A DNA stretch of 64,000 nucleotides from Brevibacillus dissolubilis (GTDB taxonomy: Bacteria; Bacillota; Bacilli; Brevibacillales; Brevibacillaceae), in the NCBI RefSeq assembly GCF_006170445.1, contig NZ_VCNA01000005.1, positions 289,160 to 353,159 on the forward strand, given 5' to 3'. Made by a program: the position numbers and the translations under genes. The number at the start of each line of letters is the position of its first letter. Within the stretch, counting starts at the first letter, position 1. Under the pieces are notes generated by a model. That model saw only the letters and a program-made list of their open reading frames with translations, made no database searches and was not told where the DNA came from. Positions 20,389-27,765 of the stretch are shown piece by piece.

Positions 20389-21753
20389 ATGGCAAAAGTA
20401 ATTCTGACCAAAAACCGCAAAAAACGCCTCGAAGCAGGCCACCCATGGATTTTCCAATCTGAGGTGCAAGAGATCCAAGGCGACTACATTCCGGGCGATA
20501 TCGTCGACGTTGTCAATGCGTCTGGCGCGTTCCTCGCCAAAGGCTACATCAATCCCAATTCCCAGATGATCGTCCGTGTGATGAGCTATAACCAGGAGGA
20601 GAAGATCGATCTCGACTTTTTCATCCGCCGTTTCCGTGAGGCAGGCGAGCTGCGCACCCGTTTTGTGGACAACCCACGCGCTTGCCGTCTCATCTACGGC
20701 GAAGCTGACTTCCTGCCGGGCTTAATCGTTGACCGCTACAATGACGTACTGGTCGCCCAAATCCTCTCCCTCGGGATGGATCTGCGCCTCGACCTGATCA
20801 AGCAAGCCTTGATCGAAGTCTTCGCACCAACAGGCATCTATCTGCGCAACGATGTGCCAGTACGTAAGCTGGAAGGCTTGGAGGAGACCAAAGAGGTGCT
20901 CTACGGCGACTGCCCGCGCGAGATCGAGATCGAAGAGAACGGTCTGAAGTACATCGTCGACATCATCGAAGGGCAGAAGACCGGCTTTTTCTATGACCAA
21001 CGTGAAAACCGCGCAGCCATCGCTCCGCTCGTGACCGGCTGGGGAGCGAAGCACGGCATCGAGTTGCGGCCGCTTGCCACCGACGGCGAACCGCTTCAAG
21101 ACAAGAACGGCAAAAGCCGCGCTGGTGCAGAACCGATGCTGGATGAGCAAGGCGAGATCGTCACCAAGCCAGTCGACATCCGACGCAACAAAGTGGTGAA
21201 AAACCCATTCTGGGATGGTGCCGAGGTGCTGGAGTGCTTCACCCACACCGGTTCCTTCACACTGAACGCCTGCAAGCACGGGGCGAAAAAAGTAACCGCC
21301 CTCGACATCTCCGAGCATGCCGTCGAGACAGCGAAGCGCAACGTCCAGCTCAATGGATTTTTGCACCGCGTCGATTTCGTCGTCGCCAATGCTTTCGACT
21401 ACTTGCGTGAAAATGTGGAGCAGGGCAACACGTGGGATGTCGTCATCCTCGATCCACCTGCGTTTGCCAAGTCCCGTGGAGCGGTCAAGGGCGCATGCCG
21501 CGGCTACAAGGATATCAACCTGCATGGTCTCAAGCTCGTCCGTCCAGGTGGCTATCTCGTCACGGCATCCTGCTCGTACCACATGTCACCCGAGCTGTTC
21601 ATGGAGACGATCCAAGACGCTGCCTACGATGCGAAAAAAATCCTGCGTCTCGTCGAATTCCGTGGGGCAGGCAAAGACCACCCGCAAATCAGCGGCGCAG
21701 ATGAGGGGCATTATCTGAAGTTCGCGATTTTTGAGGTACGGGATCGCAAGTAA
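20389..21753 (+). CDS. Class I SAM-dependent rRNA methyltransferase (RlmI-like)
   Basis: A 454-residue protein. An N-terminal PUA domain (KVILTKNRKKRLEAGHPWIF), the EGQKTGFFYDQRENRAAIAP motif, the SAM site VLECFTHTGSFTLNACKHGAKKVTALDIS, DPPAFAKSR and a Cys in TASCSYHMS place it with RlmI, which forms m5C1962 in 23S rRNA. About 58 residues (nucleotides about 21031-21210) are inserted between the DQREN motif and the SAM motif. AGGAGG at 20371 supports ATG 20389. A single gene with its own terminator. Confidence 0.9.
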   Translation: MAKVILTKNRKKRLEAGHPWIFQSEVQEIQGDYIPGDIVDVVNASGAFLAKGYINPNSQMIVRVMSYNQEEKIDLDFFIRRFREAGELRTRFVDNPRACRLIYGEADFLPGLIVDRYNDVLVAQILSLGMDLRLDLIKQALIEVFAPTGIYLRNDVPVRKLEGLEETKEVLYGDCPREIEIEENGLKYIVDIIEGQKTGFFYDQRENRAAIAPLVTGWGAKHGIELRPLATDGEPLQDKNGKSRAGAEPMLDEQGEIVTKPVDIRRNKVVKNPFWDGAEVLECFTHTGSFTLNACKHGAKKVTALDISEHAVETAKRNVQLNGFLHRVDFVVANAFDYLRENVEQGNTWDVVILDPPAFAKSRGAVKGACRGYKDINLHGLKLVRPGGYLVTASCSYHMSPELFMETIQDAAYDAKKILRLVEFRGAGKDHPQISGADEGHYLKFAIFEVRDRK

Positions 21754-21767
21754 GCGATAACCATGAT

Positions 21768-21804
21768 AAAAAAGGTGCAGATGAACCAAATCTGCGCCTT
21801 TTTC
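21768..21804 (+). terminator. Terminator after the RlmI-like gene
   Basis: AAAAAAGGTGCAGAT pairs with ATCTGCGCCTTTTT around GAACCA. Confidence 0.9.
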
Positions 21805-21855
21805 CAGTTTTCCCACGACATATATCGGGTATAGGTATGGTAGGGGAGGGAAACG

Positions 21856-22536
21856 ATGGACACGATCACTGACGATTCGCAACTCAGCTTCATACTGATC
21901 GGCATTGGTCTTTTTTTGGCCGTAATCACCGTATATGCCCTTGTCAGCCGTTCTCGCCGGATACGCCGTGGGCAAGAGGACCGTTGGCTGTTGGACTTTA
22001 TCCATTTTTATCGGAACATGGGCTTCTTCTCTTACTACTACGATTTGGCCGACCGTGAGCTTGTGAATATCCTCAAGTTGCTTTATGCCGATGAATATAG
22101 ACGCCAGATCCGCCTCAAACACGCTTCTACTGACTTGGACATGCTGGTCTTAGACGAAGTCCGAGTCTGGACGGATGATCTGGAAGCAGATGTGGGGCCT
22201 GGTGAACAGGTCTATGTAAGTACGCTCTACCGCTGGGCCGAAATCTCGCAGGGAGAGTTTCACCCAACCGAGATCATTGAGACCTGGGACGGGGAAGAGG
22301 GGCCGATTACCATTGAGTTCACCTTGCATGGGGTAAGACATACGATTACACCGAAGTATCTGGAGGATTGGATGGATATCGAAACGCTCATCGACAGTGT
22401 CAACGCACTGATCACCGATACCGGGCGTCAATTTGTCTGGCACTCGGATGGACAAGCGGCTGTCGTGTTACTACTGACGCAGGAGGAACGCGAGCGGATG
22501 GAGCGTGAGCGTGGGGTACAGCTTTGGAGTAAATAG
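21856..22536 (+). CDS. Hypothetical membrane-anchored protein
   Basis: A 226-residue protein that I do not recognise. One N-terminal membrane helix (FILIGIGLFLAVITVYALV, about 12-30) is followed by RSRRIRRG, so the rest should be cytoplasmic. The body is acidic and contains two aromatic-rich segments (FIHFYRNMGFFSYYYDLADREL and WAEISQGEFHP). The C-terminal half resembles a small alpha/beta domain. Strong ribosome site GGGGAGGG before ATG. It is a single gene between two terminators. Confidence 0.7.
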   Translation: MDTITDDSQLSFILIGIGLFLAVITVYALVSRSRRIRRGQEDRWLLDFIHFYRNMGFFSYYYDLADRELVNILKLLYADEYRRQIRLKHASTDLDMLVLDEVRVWTDDLEADVGPGEQVYVSTLYRWAEISQGEFHPTEIIETWDGEEGPITIEFTLHGVRHTITPKYLEDWMDIETLIDSVNALITDTGRQFVWHSDGQAAVVLLLTQEERERMERERGVQLWSK

Positions 22537-22546
22537 GACAATAATA

Positions 22547-22589
22547 GGCCACAGGATGGTGTTTGGGAGAACACGTTCTGTGGTTTTTT
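22547..22589 (+). terminator. Terminator after the hypothetical membrane protein
   Basis: CCACAGGA pairs with TTCTGTGG (one G-T pair), with GTGTTT/GAACAC extending the stem inside; a T run follows. Confidence 0.75.
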
Positions 22590-22608
22590 GTGTGGGATGC
22601 TGATAAAA

Positions 22609-22626
22609 TGTAATATCAAGATTACA
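22609..22626. repeat. Inverted repeat upstream of the PD-(D/E)XK/PIN pair
   Basis: TGTAAT-ATCAAG-ATTACA, perfect 6-bp arms, 18 bases before the start codon region. It could be an operator for an autoregulator or an RNA hairpin in the leader. Confidence 0.45.
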
Positions 22627-22644
22627 TCGTAAGGGGGGAAAGGG

Positions 22645-23100
22645 ATGGATAATTTCAAATACGTAAAACCGGATTTTGCGATCGTGGACAAAGATAGCGG
22701 TAAAGAGGTCGTGGTTATTGAATGTAAGGAAATGGATATGAACTCGAACTTGGGAATTCAACAGCTTATCCATTACATGGATGCCTTTTATACTGAAATC
22801 GGATTATTGATCACCCCTGACAGTACATTCGTGGTTACCGAGGGAATCCCATTAACAGGGAAGAAAACCGATTATGAAATTAAGCGTATTGATACGAGTT
22901 TGCTTTTTCCCATCGATCAGGAAAAGAATACAGAGAAAGTCCAAGATCTTACCGACAAAGAGTTCGAGAGTCAAGTATACGCAAAGCTTATCGAATTGGT
23001 GGAAGAGATCAGAGAAGGCAAGTCTTACACCCGATCCAAACTGATATCACGGAAACTCCCTTACCTGCTGCAAAATGCAAGAGTAGTCAAGGGGGCATAA
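22645..23100 (+). CDS. Small PD-(D/E)XK nuclease-like protein
   Basis: A 151-residue protein. Its first half shows the core of the PD-(D/E)XK fold as in the N-terminus of type I restriction R subunits: KPDFAIVD, then VVVIECKEMD, then QQLIHYMDAF and a strand GLLITPDSTFVVT. Here the catalytic residues would be Asp10 and Glu-x-Lys of ECK. It is much too short for a restriction subunit and has no helicase. GGGGGGAAAGGG precedes the ATG. The gene lies three bases before a PIN-domain gene, and both are visibly richer in A+T than their neighbours, suggesting horizontal arrival. A nuclease role is inferred. Confidence 0.6.
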   Translation: MDNFKYVKPDFAIVDKDSGKEVVVIECKEMDMNSNLGIQQLIHYMDAFYTEIGLLITPDSTFVVTEGIPLTGKKTDYEIKRIDTSLLFPIDQEKNTEKVQDLTDKEFESQVYAKLIELVEEIREGKSYTRSKLISRKLPYLLQNARVVKGA

Positions 23101-23103
23101 CTA

Positions 23104-23739
23104 GTGGACAATGCCACCGTCTTCGTTGAAACCAATTTCCTTATCAGTTTGTTATATCCCCATTTACGATATAAAGACCATGAAGCTGCAAAGCAACTGA
23201 TAGAGCGAAGTCGTGTAGGGGGGTACGATCTTGTAATCCCGTTTTATTCAACGTTTGAATCGTTAGCAACGACCAGAAGGATCAAACAGGAGTTCACCAG
23301 ATGGTTGTCCCAAATGGAAGCTTACCAGGATAACTTGCTGAAATATCAGATCATCTCCCGAGAACAGATGGATGTACTGCATAAAGTGAATGAACAAATG
23401 GATCAATATAGTGAGCAAGACTTCGAAAAAAACCTACAAGAGATCATTGATCAAATAGATGTGGTGCACATTGATGAAAGGGTTCTTCAACTGGCAAGAT
23501 ATGAGATTAGCCCGTTAAACATCTTTACAAAGGGAGATTCTCTTGACGCTTACATACTGGCCAGCATCATAAAAAGATGTGAAGAAATCGGACCCGATTC
23601 AGTGAAAATATTCATGAGTACAAATACGGAAGAGTTTAATAAAGTACCTGAAGAATTATTAAACAAACACAAATTAGTCTATATCAATAACTTTAATTTT
23701 CAGTATGGTTTGAAAAAGTGGAAAGAAGAATATCCATGA
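23104..23739 (+). CDS. PIN-domain-like protein
   Basis: A 211-residue protein with PIN-type RNase landmarks: FVETNFLISLLYP at the N-terminus (Glu in place of the usual first Asp, followed by Thr-Asn), an acidic residue in STFESLA, DSLDAYILASI (about 147-157) and FMSTNTEEF (about 181-189). Together these could ligate Mg2+. GTG start with AAGGGGGC upstream, three bases after the PD-(D/E)XK-like gene. Toxin-antitoxin, defence or RNA-processing roles are all possible; the partner does not look like a classical antitoxin. Confidence 0.65.
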   Translation: MDNATVFVETNFLISLLYPHLRYKDHEAAKQLIERSRVGGYDLVIPFYSTFESLATTRRIKQEFTRWLSQMEAYQDNLLKYQIISREQMDVLHKVNEQMDQYSEQDFEKNLQEIIDQIDVVHIDERVLQLARYEISPLNIFTKGDSLDAYILASIIKRCEEIGPDSVKIFMSTNTEEFNKVPEELLNKHKLVYINNFNFQYGLKKWKEEYP

Positions 23740-23752
23740 TATGCGGCGTTCA

Positions 23753-23800
23753 CAAAAACAGCACCCATTCCTTATTAATAAGAATAGAGTGCTGTTTTTT
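23753..23800. terminator. Bidirectional terminator after the PIN gene
   Basis: AAAAACAGCAC...GTGCTGTTTTTT with an inner CATTCCTTATT/AATAAGAAT stem; serves the PIN gene and the convergent acetyltransferase gene. Confidence 0.85.
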
Positions 23801-23813
23801 GCTATTTATATAT

Positions 23814-24356
23814 CTATTTCTTCCAATCCTCCGCCAACAACCCATACACCACATGATCATAAAACCGATCATTCACCCACTCCACCTGGCGAACCGTCCC
23901 TTCCAGCGTAAAGCCCAATCGCTCCGGAATCGCCCGGCTGCGGACGTTCTGCACTGTCGCCCGAATCTCAATCCGATTGAGCTTCCACACGTCAAACGCA
24001 TAGTCGATCAGCGCCCGACAAGCCGAGGTCATCAGCCCGCGGCCTTGATACCCTTCTGCCAGCCAGTAGCCGATCGTCGTCTTTTTATGAGCCCAGTCGA
24101 TCGAATGAAACCCAATCATCCCAACCAGCTTATCCTCGTAAAAAATCCCCGCCTGAAAGCCGTTATTGTTGCCAACCTGCTTGCTCGTGAATTCGATAAA
24201 AGCACGGGAGTCTGCCGGCGTCAAAGTATTATCCACCCAAGGCAGCCAAGGGCGCAGATGCTCCCGATTGGCATCCACCAAGGCAAAGCATTCTTCGGCA
24301 TCCTGTACGTTCAATATACGTAAAAAAGCAAGATCACTAAGCGCGTATGTAAACAT
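23814..24356 (-). CDS. GNAT family N-acetyltransferase (RimJ/RimL-like)
   Basis: A 180-residue acetyl-CoA-dependent transferase. The acetyl-CoA pyrophosphate loop is YQGRGLMTSACRALIDYAF (about 103-121), preceded by the TIGYWLAEG strand and followed by LNRIEIRATVQNVRSRAIPERLGFTLEGTVRQ, the pattern of RimL-type ribosomal-protein/amino-acid acetyltransferases. GAGGTGAC before the ATG. The substrate cannot be told. Confidence 0.9.
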   Translation of the reverse strand: MFTYALSDLAFLRILNVQDAEECFALVDANREHLRPWLPWVDNTLTPADSRAFIEFTSKQVGNNNGFQAGIFYEDKLVGMIGFHSIDWAHKKTTIGYWLAEGYQGRGLMTSACRALIDYAFDVWKLNRIEIRATVQNVRSRAIPERLGFTLEGTVRQVEWVNDRFYDHVVYGLLAEDWKK

Positions 24357-24483
24357 GAATCTGTCACCTCATCTATGGCTTTTCAATATTTTACCTAGGC
24401 TGAAACTAAAACTCAATAAAAAACATGAGCCCCGACAGGAACCCATGCATGCATCCATCCATGTTCTTTTTTCAAATACACAC

Positions 24484-24975
24484 TCACGTAAACTGCTTAT
24501 CCGACTTCACCTTTTGCAGGATCTCCAGCGCTTTTTTGAACGCTAGTTCCTTGCCCAAAAGCACCTGGCTTTCTGCCGGAGTATGAGCGCGGATGTCGGC
24601 GAGCATCTTCAGCTCCAATTCCAGCAGATGCTCGATGATATGCACCTGTACCTTGCCGATATCCCGTTCGCTCCGCTTTTCCCGCTCCCAGTATTCCTTC
24701 TGGGCCTTGGCTTCTGCGACGTATTTGTCGATATCATCTTCGAGAAAACGGGTCGCGGTACAGATCACATTCATATACTCATCCGTCTTGGAAGGAATCA
24801 GGCGGAGTGGGTGGCCGAGGTGGGCGAGCAAAAATTTATGCAGGATGATGCTGTTGTGCGTGTGGGCGTTATGCAGAAGCGAATATTCACCCAGAAAGTT
24901 GCCGGTCTCTTTATTGTACGTGTGCAGCAGGGTGTAGCTGGAGCAGTACGTGCATAACAGCAGATAATCTCTCAT
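24484..24975 (-). CDS. Hypothetical protein with N-terminal Cys-rich segment
   Basis: A 163-residue protein of unknown family. It begins MRDYLLLCTYCSSYTLLHTYN with a CxxC, followed by several His residues (HNAHTHNSIILHKFLLAHLGH), then a charged helical half (about 78-163, AEAKAQKEYWEREKRSERD). CxxC plus His suggests metal binding, which is inference. GGGAGGG precedes the ATG at 24975. It is upstream of and divergent from ddl. The 127 bases between it and the acetyltransferase gene hold only a weak possible terminator (AACATG...CATGTTTTTT on the minus strand). Confidence 0.65.
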   Translation of the reverse strand: MRDYLLLCTYCSSYTLLHTYNKETGNFLGEYSLLHNAHTHNSIILHKFLLAHLGHPLRLIPSKTDEYMNVICTATRFLEDDIDKYVAEAKAQKEYWEREKRSERDIGKVQVHIIEHLLELELKMLADIRAHTPAESQVLLGKELAFKKALEILQKVKSDKQFT

Positions 24976-25210
24976 GGTACATCCCTCCCATTTTGCGAAA
25001 AGAGTGCCATGAACAGGCGCCAGACTTTGTGTTTATCATATGAAACGCCTAGGACAAAAGTGAATGTGTCCCCTTGTTTTGCCGAAATACTTTATGTATG
25101 CTGGATAAGTACCAAAAAGGATGGGGGGCATTTACTGGGCTCCTGCATACCATACGGAGTAGGAGAAAGTTGCTTGTTACAGCAAGAGGAGAGAAAGGGG
25201 CATTATTTAC

Positions 25211-26347
25211 ATGGGGAACAAAATCCGCCTTGGCATTGTGTATGGGGGCAAATCATCCGAACATGAGGTTTCATTGCGTACCGCCCTTTCCATTATGAAA
25301 GCGGTCGATCCTGATAAATATGAAATCAAACCGGTCTACGTCACGCTCGAAGGCAGCTGGATTCAAGGTGAGACCGTTGCTGATGCACGATTAGTACATG
25401 TTGAAAAACTGCGTCTGACCAACGGAAAAACCGGAACAGAAGCAACCACCGATGCCGCACAGCAAGACACCGCTGTCGCATCTGGCGGCCAGCCGCAAGC
25501 ACCTGGAATGTTTTTTGGTAAAGAAGTTGACGTCATCTTCCCGGTCGTCCATGGGCCTAACGGTGAGGACGGCACGATTCAGGGGCTGTTGGAGCTGGCT
25601 GGCATCCCATACATAGGCACAGGAGTCATGGCCTCCGCTGTCGGGATGGACAAATGGATGATGAAAAACGTCTTCGCCCAAGTTGGTCTGCAACAGGTCA
25701 AATACGTCGGCGTCCTCCGCAACCGGGTGGAAAAGGAAATCGACGCCGTGATGGATCAGATCGAGCAGGAGCTGGGCTATCCGTGCTTCGTCAAGCCGGC
25801 CAACATGGGCTCAAGCGTCGGGATCTCCAAGGCAAAAGACCGCACTGAGCTTTCCGAAGCGCTTCAACTGGCCTGCAAATTTGACCGCCGTCTGGTCATC
25901 GAATCCTTCGTCAAAGCGCGCGAGCTGGAGATCGGGGTGCTGGGTAATGAAGAGCTGCTCACCTCTGTCGTCGGCGAAGTGATCGCGGCCAAAGAATTCT
26001 ACGACTACGAAGCCAAGTACAAAGGCGCGGGCACTGAGCTGCAAATCCCTGCCAATGTACCGGAATCCGTCGTCACCCGCATGGAGGAGATGGCCCGCAC
26101 CGCCTTCCAAGCGATCGATGGCTCAGGTCTCACTCGTGTCGACTTTTTCTGGGATGAAGCAGCCGATCAGATCTACATCAATGAAGTCAACACCATGCCA
26201 GGCTTTACGCCACACAGCATGTACCCGCTCCTGTTCGCTGCAGCGGGCATCCCGTACAACGAGCTGATCGACCGACTCGTACAGCTTGCGCTGGATCGCC
26301 ATGCAGAGAAGCAGAAGAATGTGGTGTCTGCAGAAGAGCTGGAGTAG
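25211..26347 (+). CDS. ddl: D-alanine--D-alanine ligase
   Basis: A 378-residue ATP-grasp ligase that makes the D-Ala-D-Ala dipeptide for peptidoglycan. Seen: LGIVYGGKSSEHEVSLRTA, PVVHGPNGEDGTIQGLLEL, FVKPANMGSSVGISK, the ATP-grasp LEIGVLGNEE and Mg2+ ligands in TRVDFFWDE...INEVNTMPGFTPHSMYP. A low-complexity insert of about 25 residues (TEATTDAAQQDTAVASGGQ) sits near residue 80-105. GGAGAGAAAGGGG precedes the ATG. The product feeds MurF, encoded convergently beyond the oxidoreductase. Confidence 0.97.
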   Translation: MGNKIRLGIVYGGKSSEHEVSLRTALSIMKAVDPDKYEIKPVYVTLEGSWIQGETVADARLVHVEKLRLTNGKTGTEATTDAAQQDTAVASGGQPQAPGMFFGKEVDVIFPVVHGPNGEDGTIQGLLELAGIPYIGTGVMASAVGMDKWMMKNVFAQVGLQQVKYVGVLRNRVEKEIDAVMDQIEQELGYPCFVKPANMGSSVGISKAKDRTELSEALQLACKFDRRLVIESFVKARELEIGVLGNEELLTSVVGEVIAAKEFYDYEAKYKGAGTELQIPANVPESVVTRMEEMARTAFQAIDGSGLTRVDFFWDEAADQIYINEVNTMPGFTPHSMYPLLFAAAGIPYNELIDRLVQLALDRHAEKQKNVVSAEELE

Positions 26348-26373
26348 GGAAGACGGAACAATAAATACGAATG

Positions 26374-26424
26374 AAAAAGCGTGCAAGCATACTCCTTGTC
26401 GAGACGATGCTGTGCACGCTTTTT
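26374..26424 (+). terminator. Terminator after ddl
   Basis: AAAAAGCGTGCA-AGCAT pairs with ATGCT-GTGCACGCTTTTT, a long near-perfect stem. Confidence 0.93.
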
Positions 26425-26471
26425 GCGTCTGATCCCATCGAGTTAACCGACACTTTTGCATAATGAATCAC

Positions 26472-26500
26472 TTGAAATGGAAATTACAGTAAGATACTAT
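26472..26500 (+). promoter_or_regulatory. Sigma-A promoter of the old yellow enzyme gene
   Basis: TTGAAA (26472-26477), 17-base spacer, TACTAT (26495-26500), 81 bases before the start codon. Confidence 0.65.
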
Positions 26501-26580
26501 ATTTGGAGAAGTTCATGAACAATCAAAAGGACCGAATCGTTCCCCATCTCCCACAAACGAAAACGAGAGGAGCTTCCCCC

Positions 26581-27642
26581 ATGACCAAAACCGCAAAAGC
26601 CAAGCTGTTCGAACCCATCCAGCTTGGAGCCTGGAATCTCAAGACCCGCACCGCGATGGCCCCAATGACCCGTTGCTTCGCAGATGAACAGACAGGTGTT
26701 GTCGGTGAGGACGTAGCCGAATACTACCGCAGACGGGCAGCAGATGGCATCGGCCTGATCATCTCCGAAGGCATCGTCATAAGCCCGCGCGGCAAAGGAA
26801 ACCCCGGCGTACCCGGACTCTACACACAAGAGCAGATCGACGCTTGGAAAAAGGTCACGGACGCAGTCCACCGTGAAGGCGGCACGATCATCGCACAGAT
26901 CTGGCATGTCGGACGCCTCTCTCACCGTGAACTGGCTGGCAATCTGCTTCCGCAGGCTCCATCTGCAATCGCTGCAGAGGGGATGATCGCACGTTTTCGC
27001 CAACCATATGACACTCCAGAAGCGATGACCACAGAAGACATCCAAGAAGTGATCGGTCAATTCGCCCAAGCCGCCAAGAACGCCATCGCAGCAGGCTTTG
27101 ACGGGGTCGAAATCCACGGAGCACACGGCTATCTGATCGACCAGTTCACCTATGATGCCGCCAACCAGCGCACAGACCGCTACGGCGGAGACCTTGCCGG
27201 ACGCCTGACTTTTATGAAAGAAGTACTCCAAGCCGTGATTGATGCCATCGGCGCAGACCGAACCGTCATCCGCTTCTCCGCCTTCAAGGTGGATAACCCG
27301 ACCTATATGTGGGACGACCCGGAAGCCGCGCTCCGCACCTTCACCGATATGTTCAAGGAAGCGGGAGCGAAGATCATCCACCCGTCCACCATGGACTTCA
27401 CCCAAGTCCTCGCAGATGGCCAAAATATGCACCAGCTGGTCCGCAAGCACTGGGACGGCGCGATCATCGGCGTAGGCAACCTCGACCCTGACACAGCGGA
27501 AAAAGCACTGGAGGAAGGCTATATCGACGTCGCCGCATTCGGCCGTCCACTCATCTCCAATCCAGATTTCCTGCACCGCGTAGCGGAAGGGGAGGAGCTT
27601 GTTGTCTACGATCCAAAAACACACCTTGCGGAATTGATCTAA
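26581..27642 (+). CDS. NADH:flavin oxidoreductase (old yellow enzyme family)
   Basis: A 353-residue FMN-dependent (beta/alpha)8-barrel ene-reductase. The sequence has TAMAPMTRC near the FMN site, IIAQIWHVGRLSH, the EIHGAHGYLIDQF substrate-binding His/Asn-type segment, QRTDRYGGDLAGRLTFMKEV and the phosphate-binding IIGVGNLD...VAAFGRPLISNPDF. It reduces activated C=C bonds; the physiological substrate is unknown. The frame opens at 26503, but GAGAGGAGC before ATG 26581 gives the usual N-terminus. It separates ddl from murF and is monocistronic. Confidence 0.93.
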   Translation: MTKTAKAKLFEPIQLGAWNLKTRTAMAPMTRCFADEQTGVVGEDVAEYYRRRAADGIGLIISEGIVISPRGKGNPGVPGLYTQEQIDAWKKVTDAVHREGGTIIAQIWHVGRLSHRELAGNLLPQAPSAIAAEGMIARFRQPYDTPEAMTTEDIQEVIGQFAQAAKNAIAAGFDGVEIHGAHGYLIDQFTYDAANQRTDRYGGDLAGRLTFMKEVLQAVIDAIGADRTVIRFSAFKVDNPTYMWDDPEAALRTFTDMFKEAGAKIIHPSTMDFTQVLADGQNMHQLVRKHWDGAIIGVGNLDPDTAEKALEEGYIDVAAFGRPLISNPDFLHRVAEGEELVVYDPKTHLAELI

Positions 27643-27686
27643 GCCAACCATCGGCTAGACAAAGGTGTCAGCAAATCGAACGCACA

Positions 27687-27738
27687 CAAAAAAGCCAGGA
27701 CGCTCTCCCGAAATCGAGATGTCCTGGCTCTTCTTTTT
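27687..27738. terminator. Bidirectional terminator between the oxidoreductase and murF
   Basis: AAAAAAGCCAGGAC pairs with GTCCTGGCTCTTCTTTTT; serves both convergent genes. Confidence 0.88.
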
Positions 27739-27765
27739 AACGATGCATATCAGGTCGGTGTTCGC

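Noticed and set aside
24976..25210. Riboswitch or T-box in the 235-base region before ddl
   Set aside because: No T-box sequence, no specifier stem and no terminator/antiterminator pair could be seen; only ordinary leader sequence.
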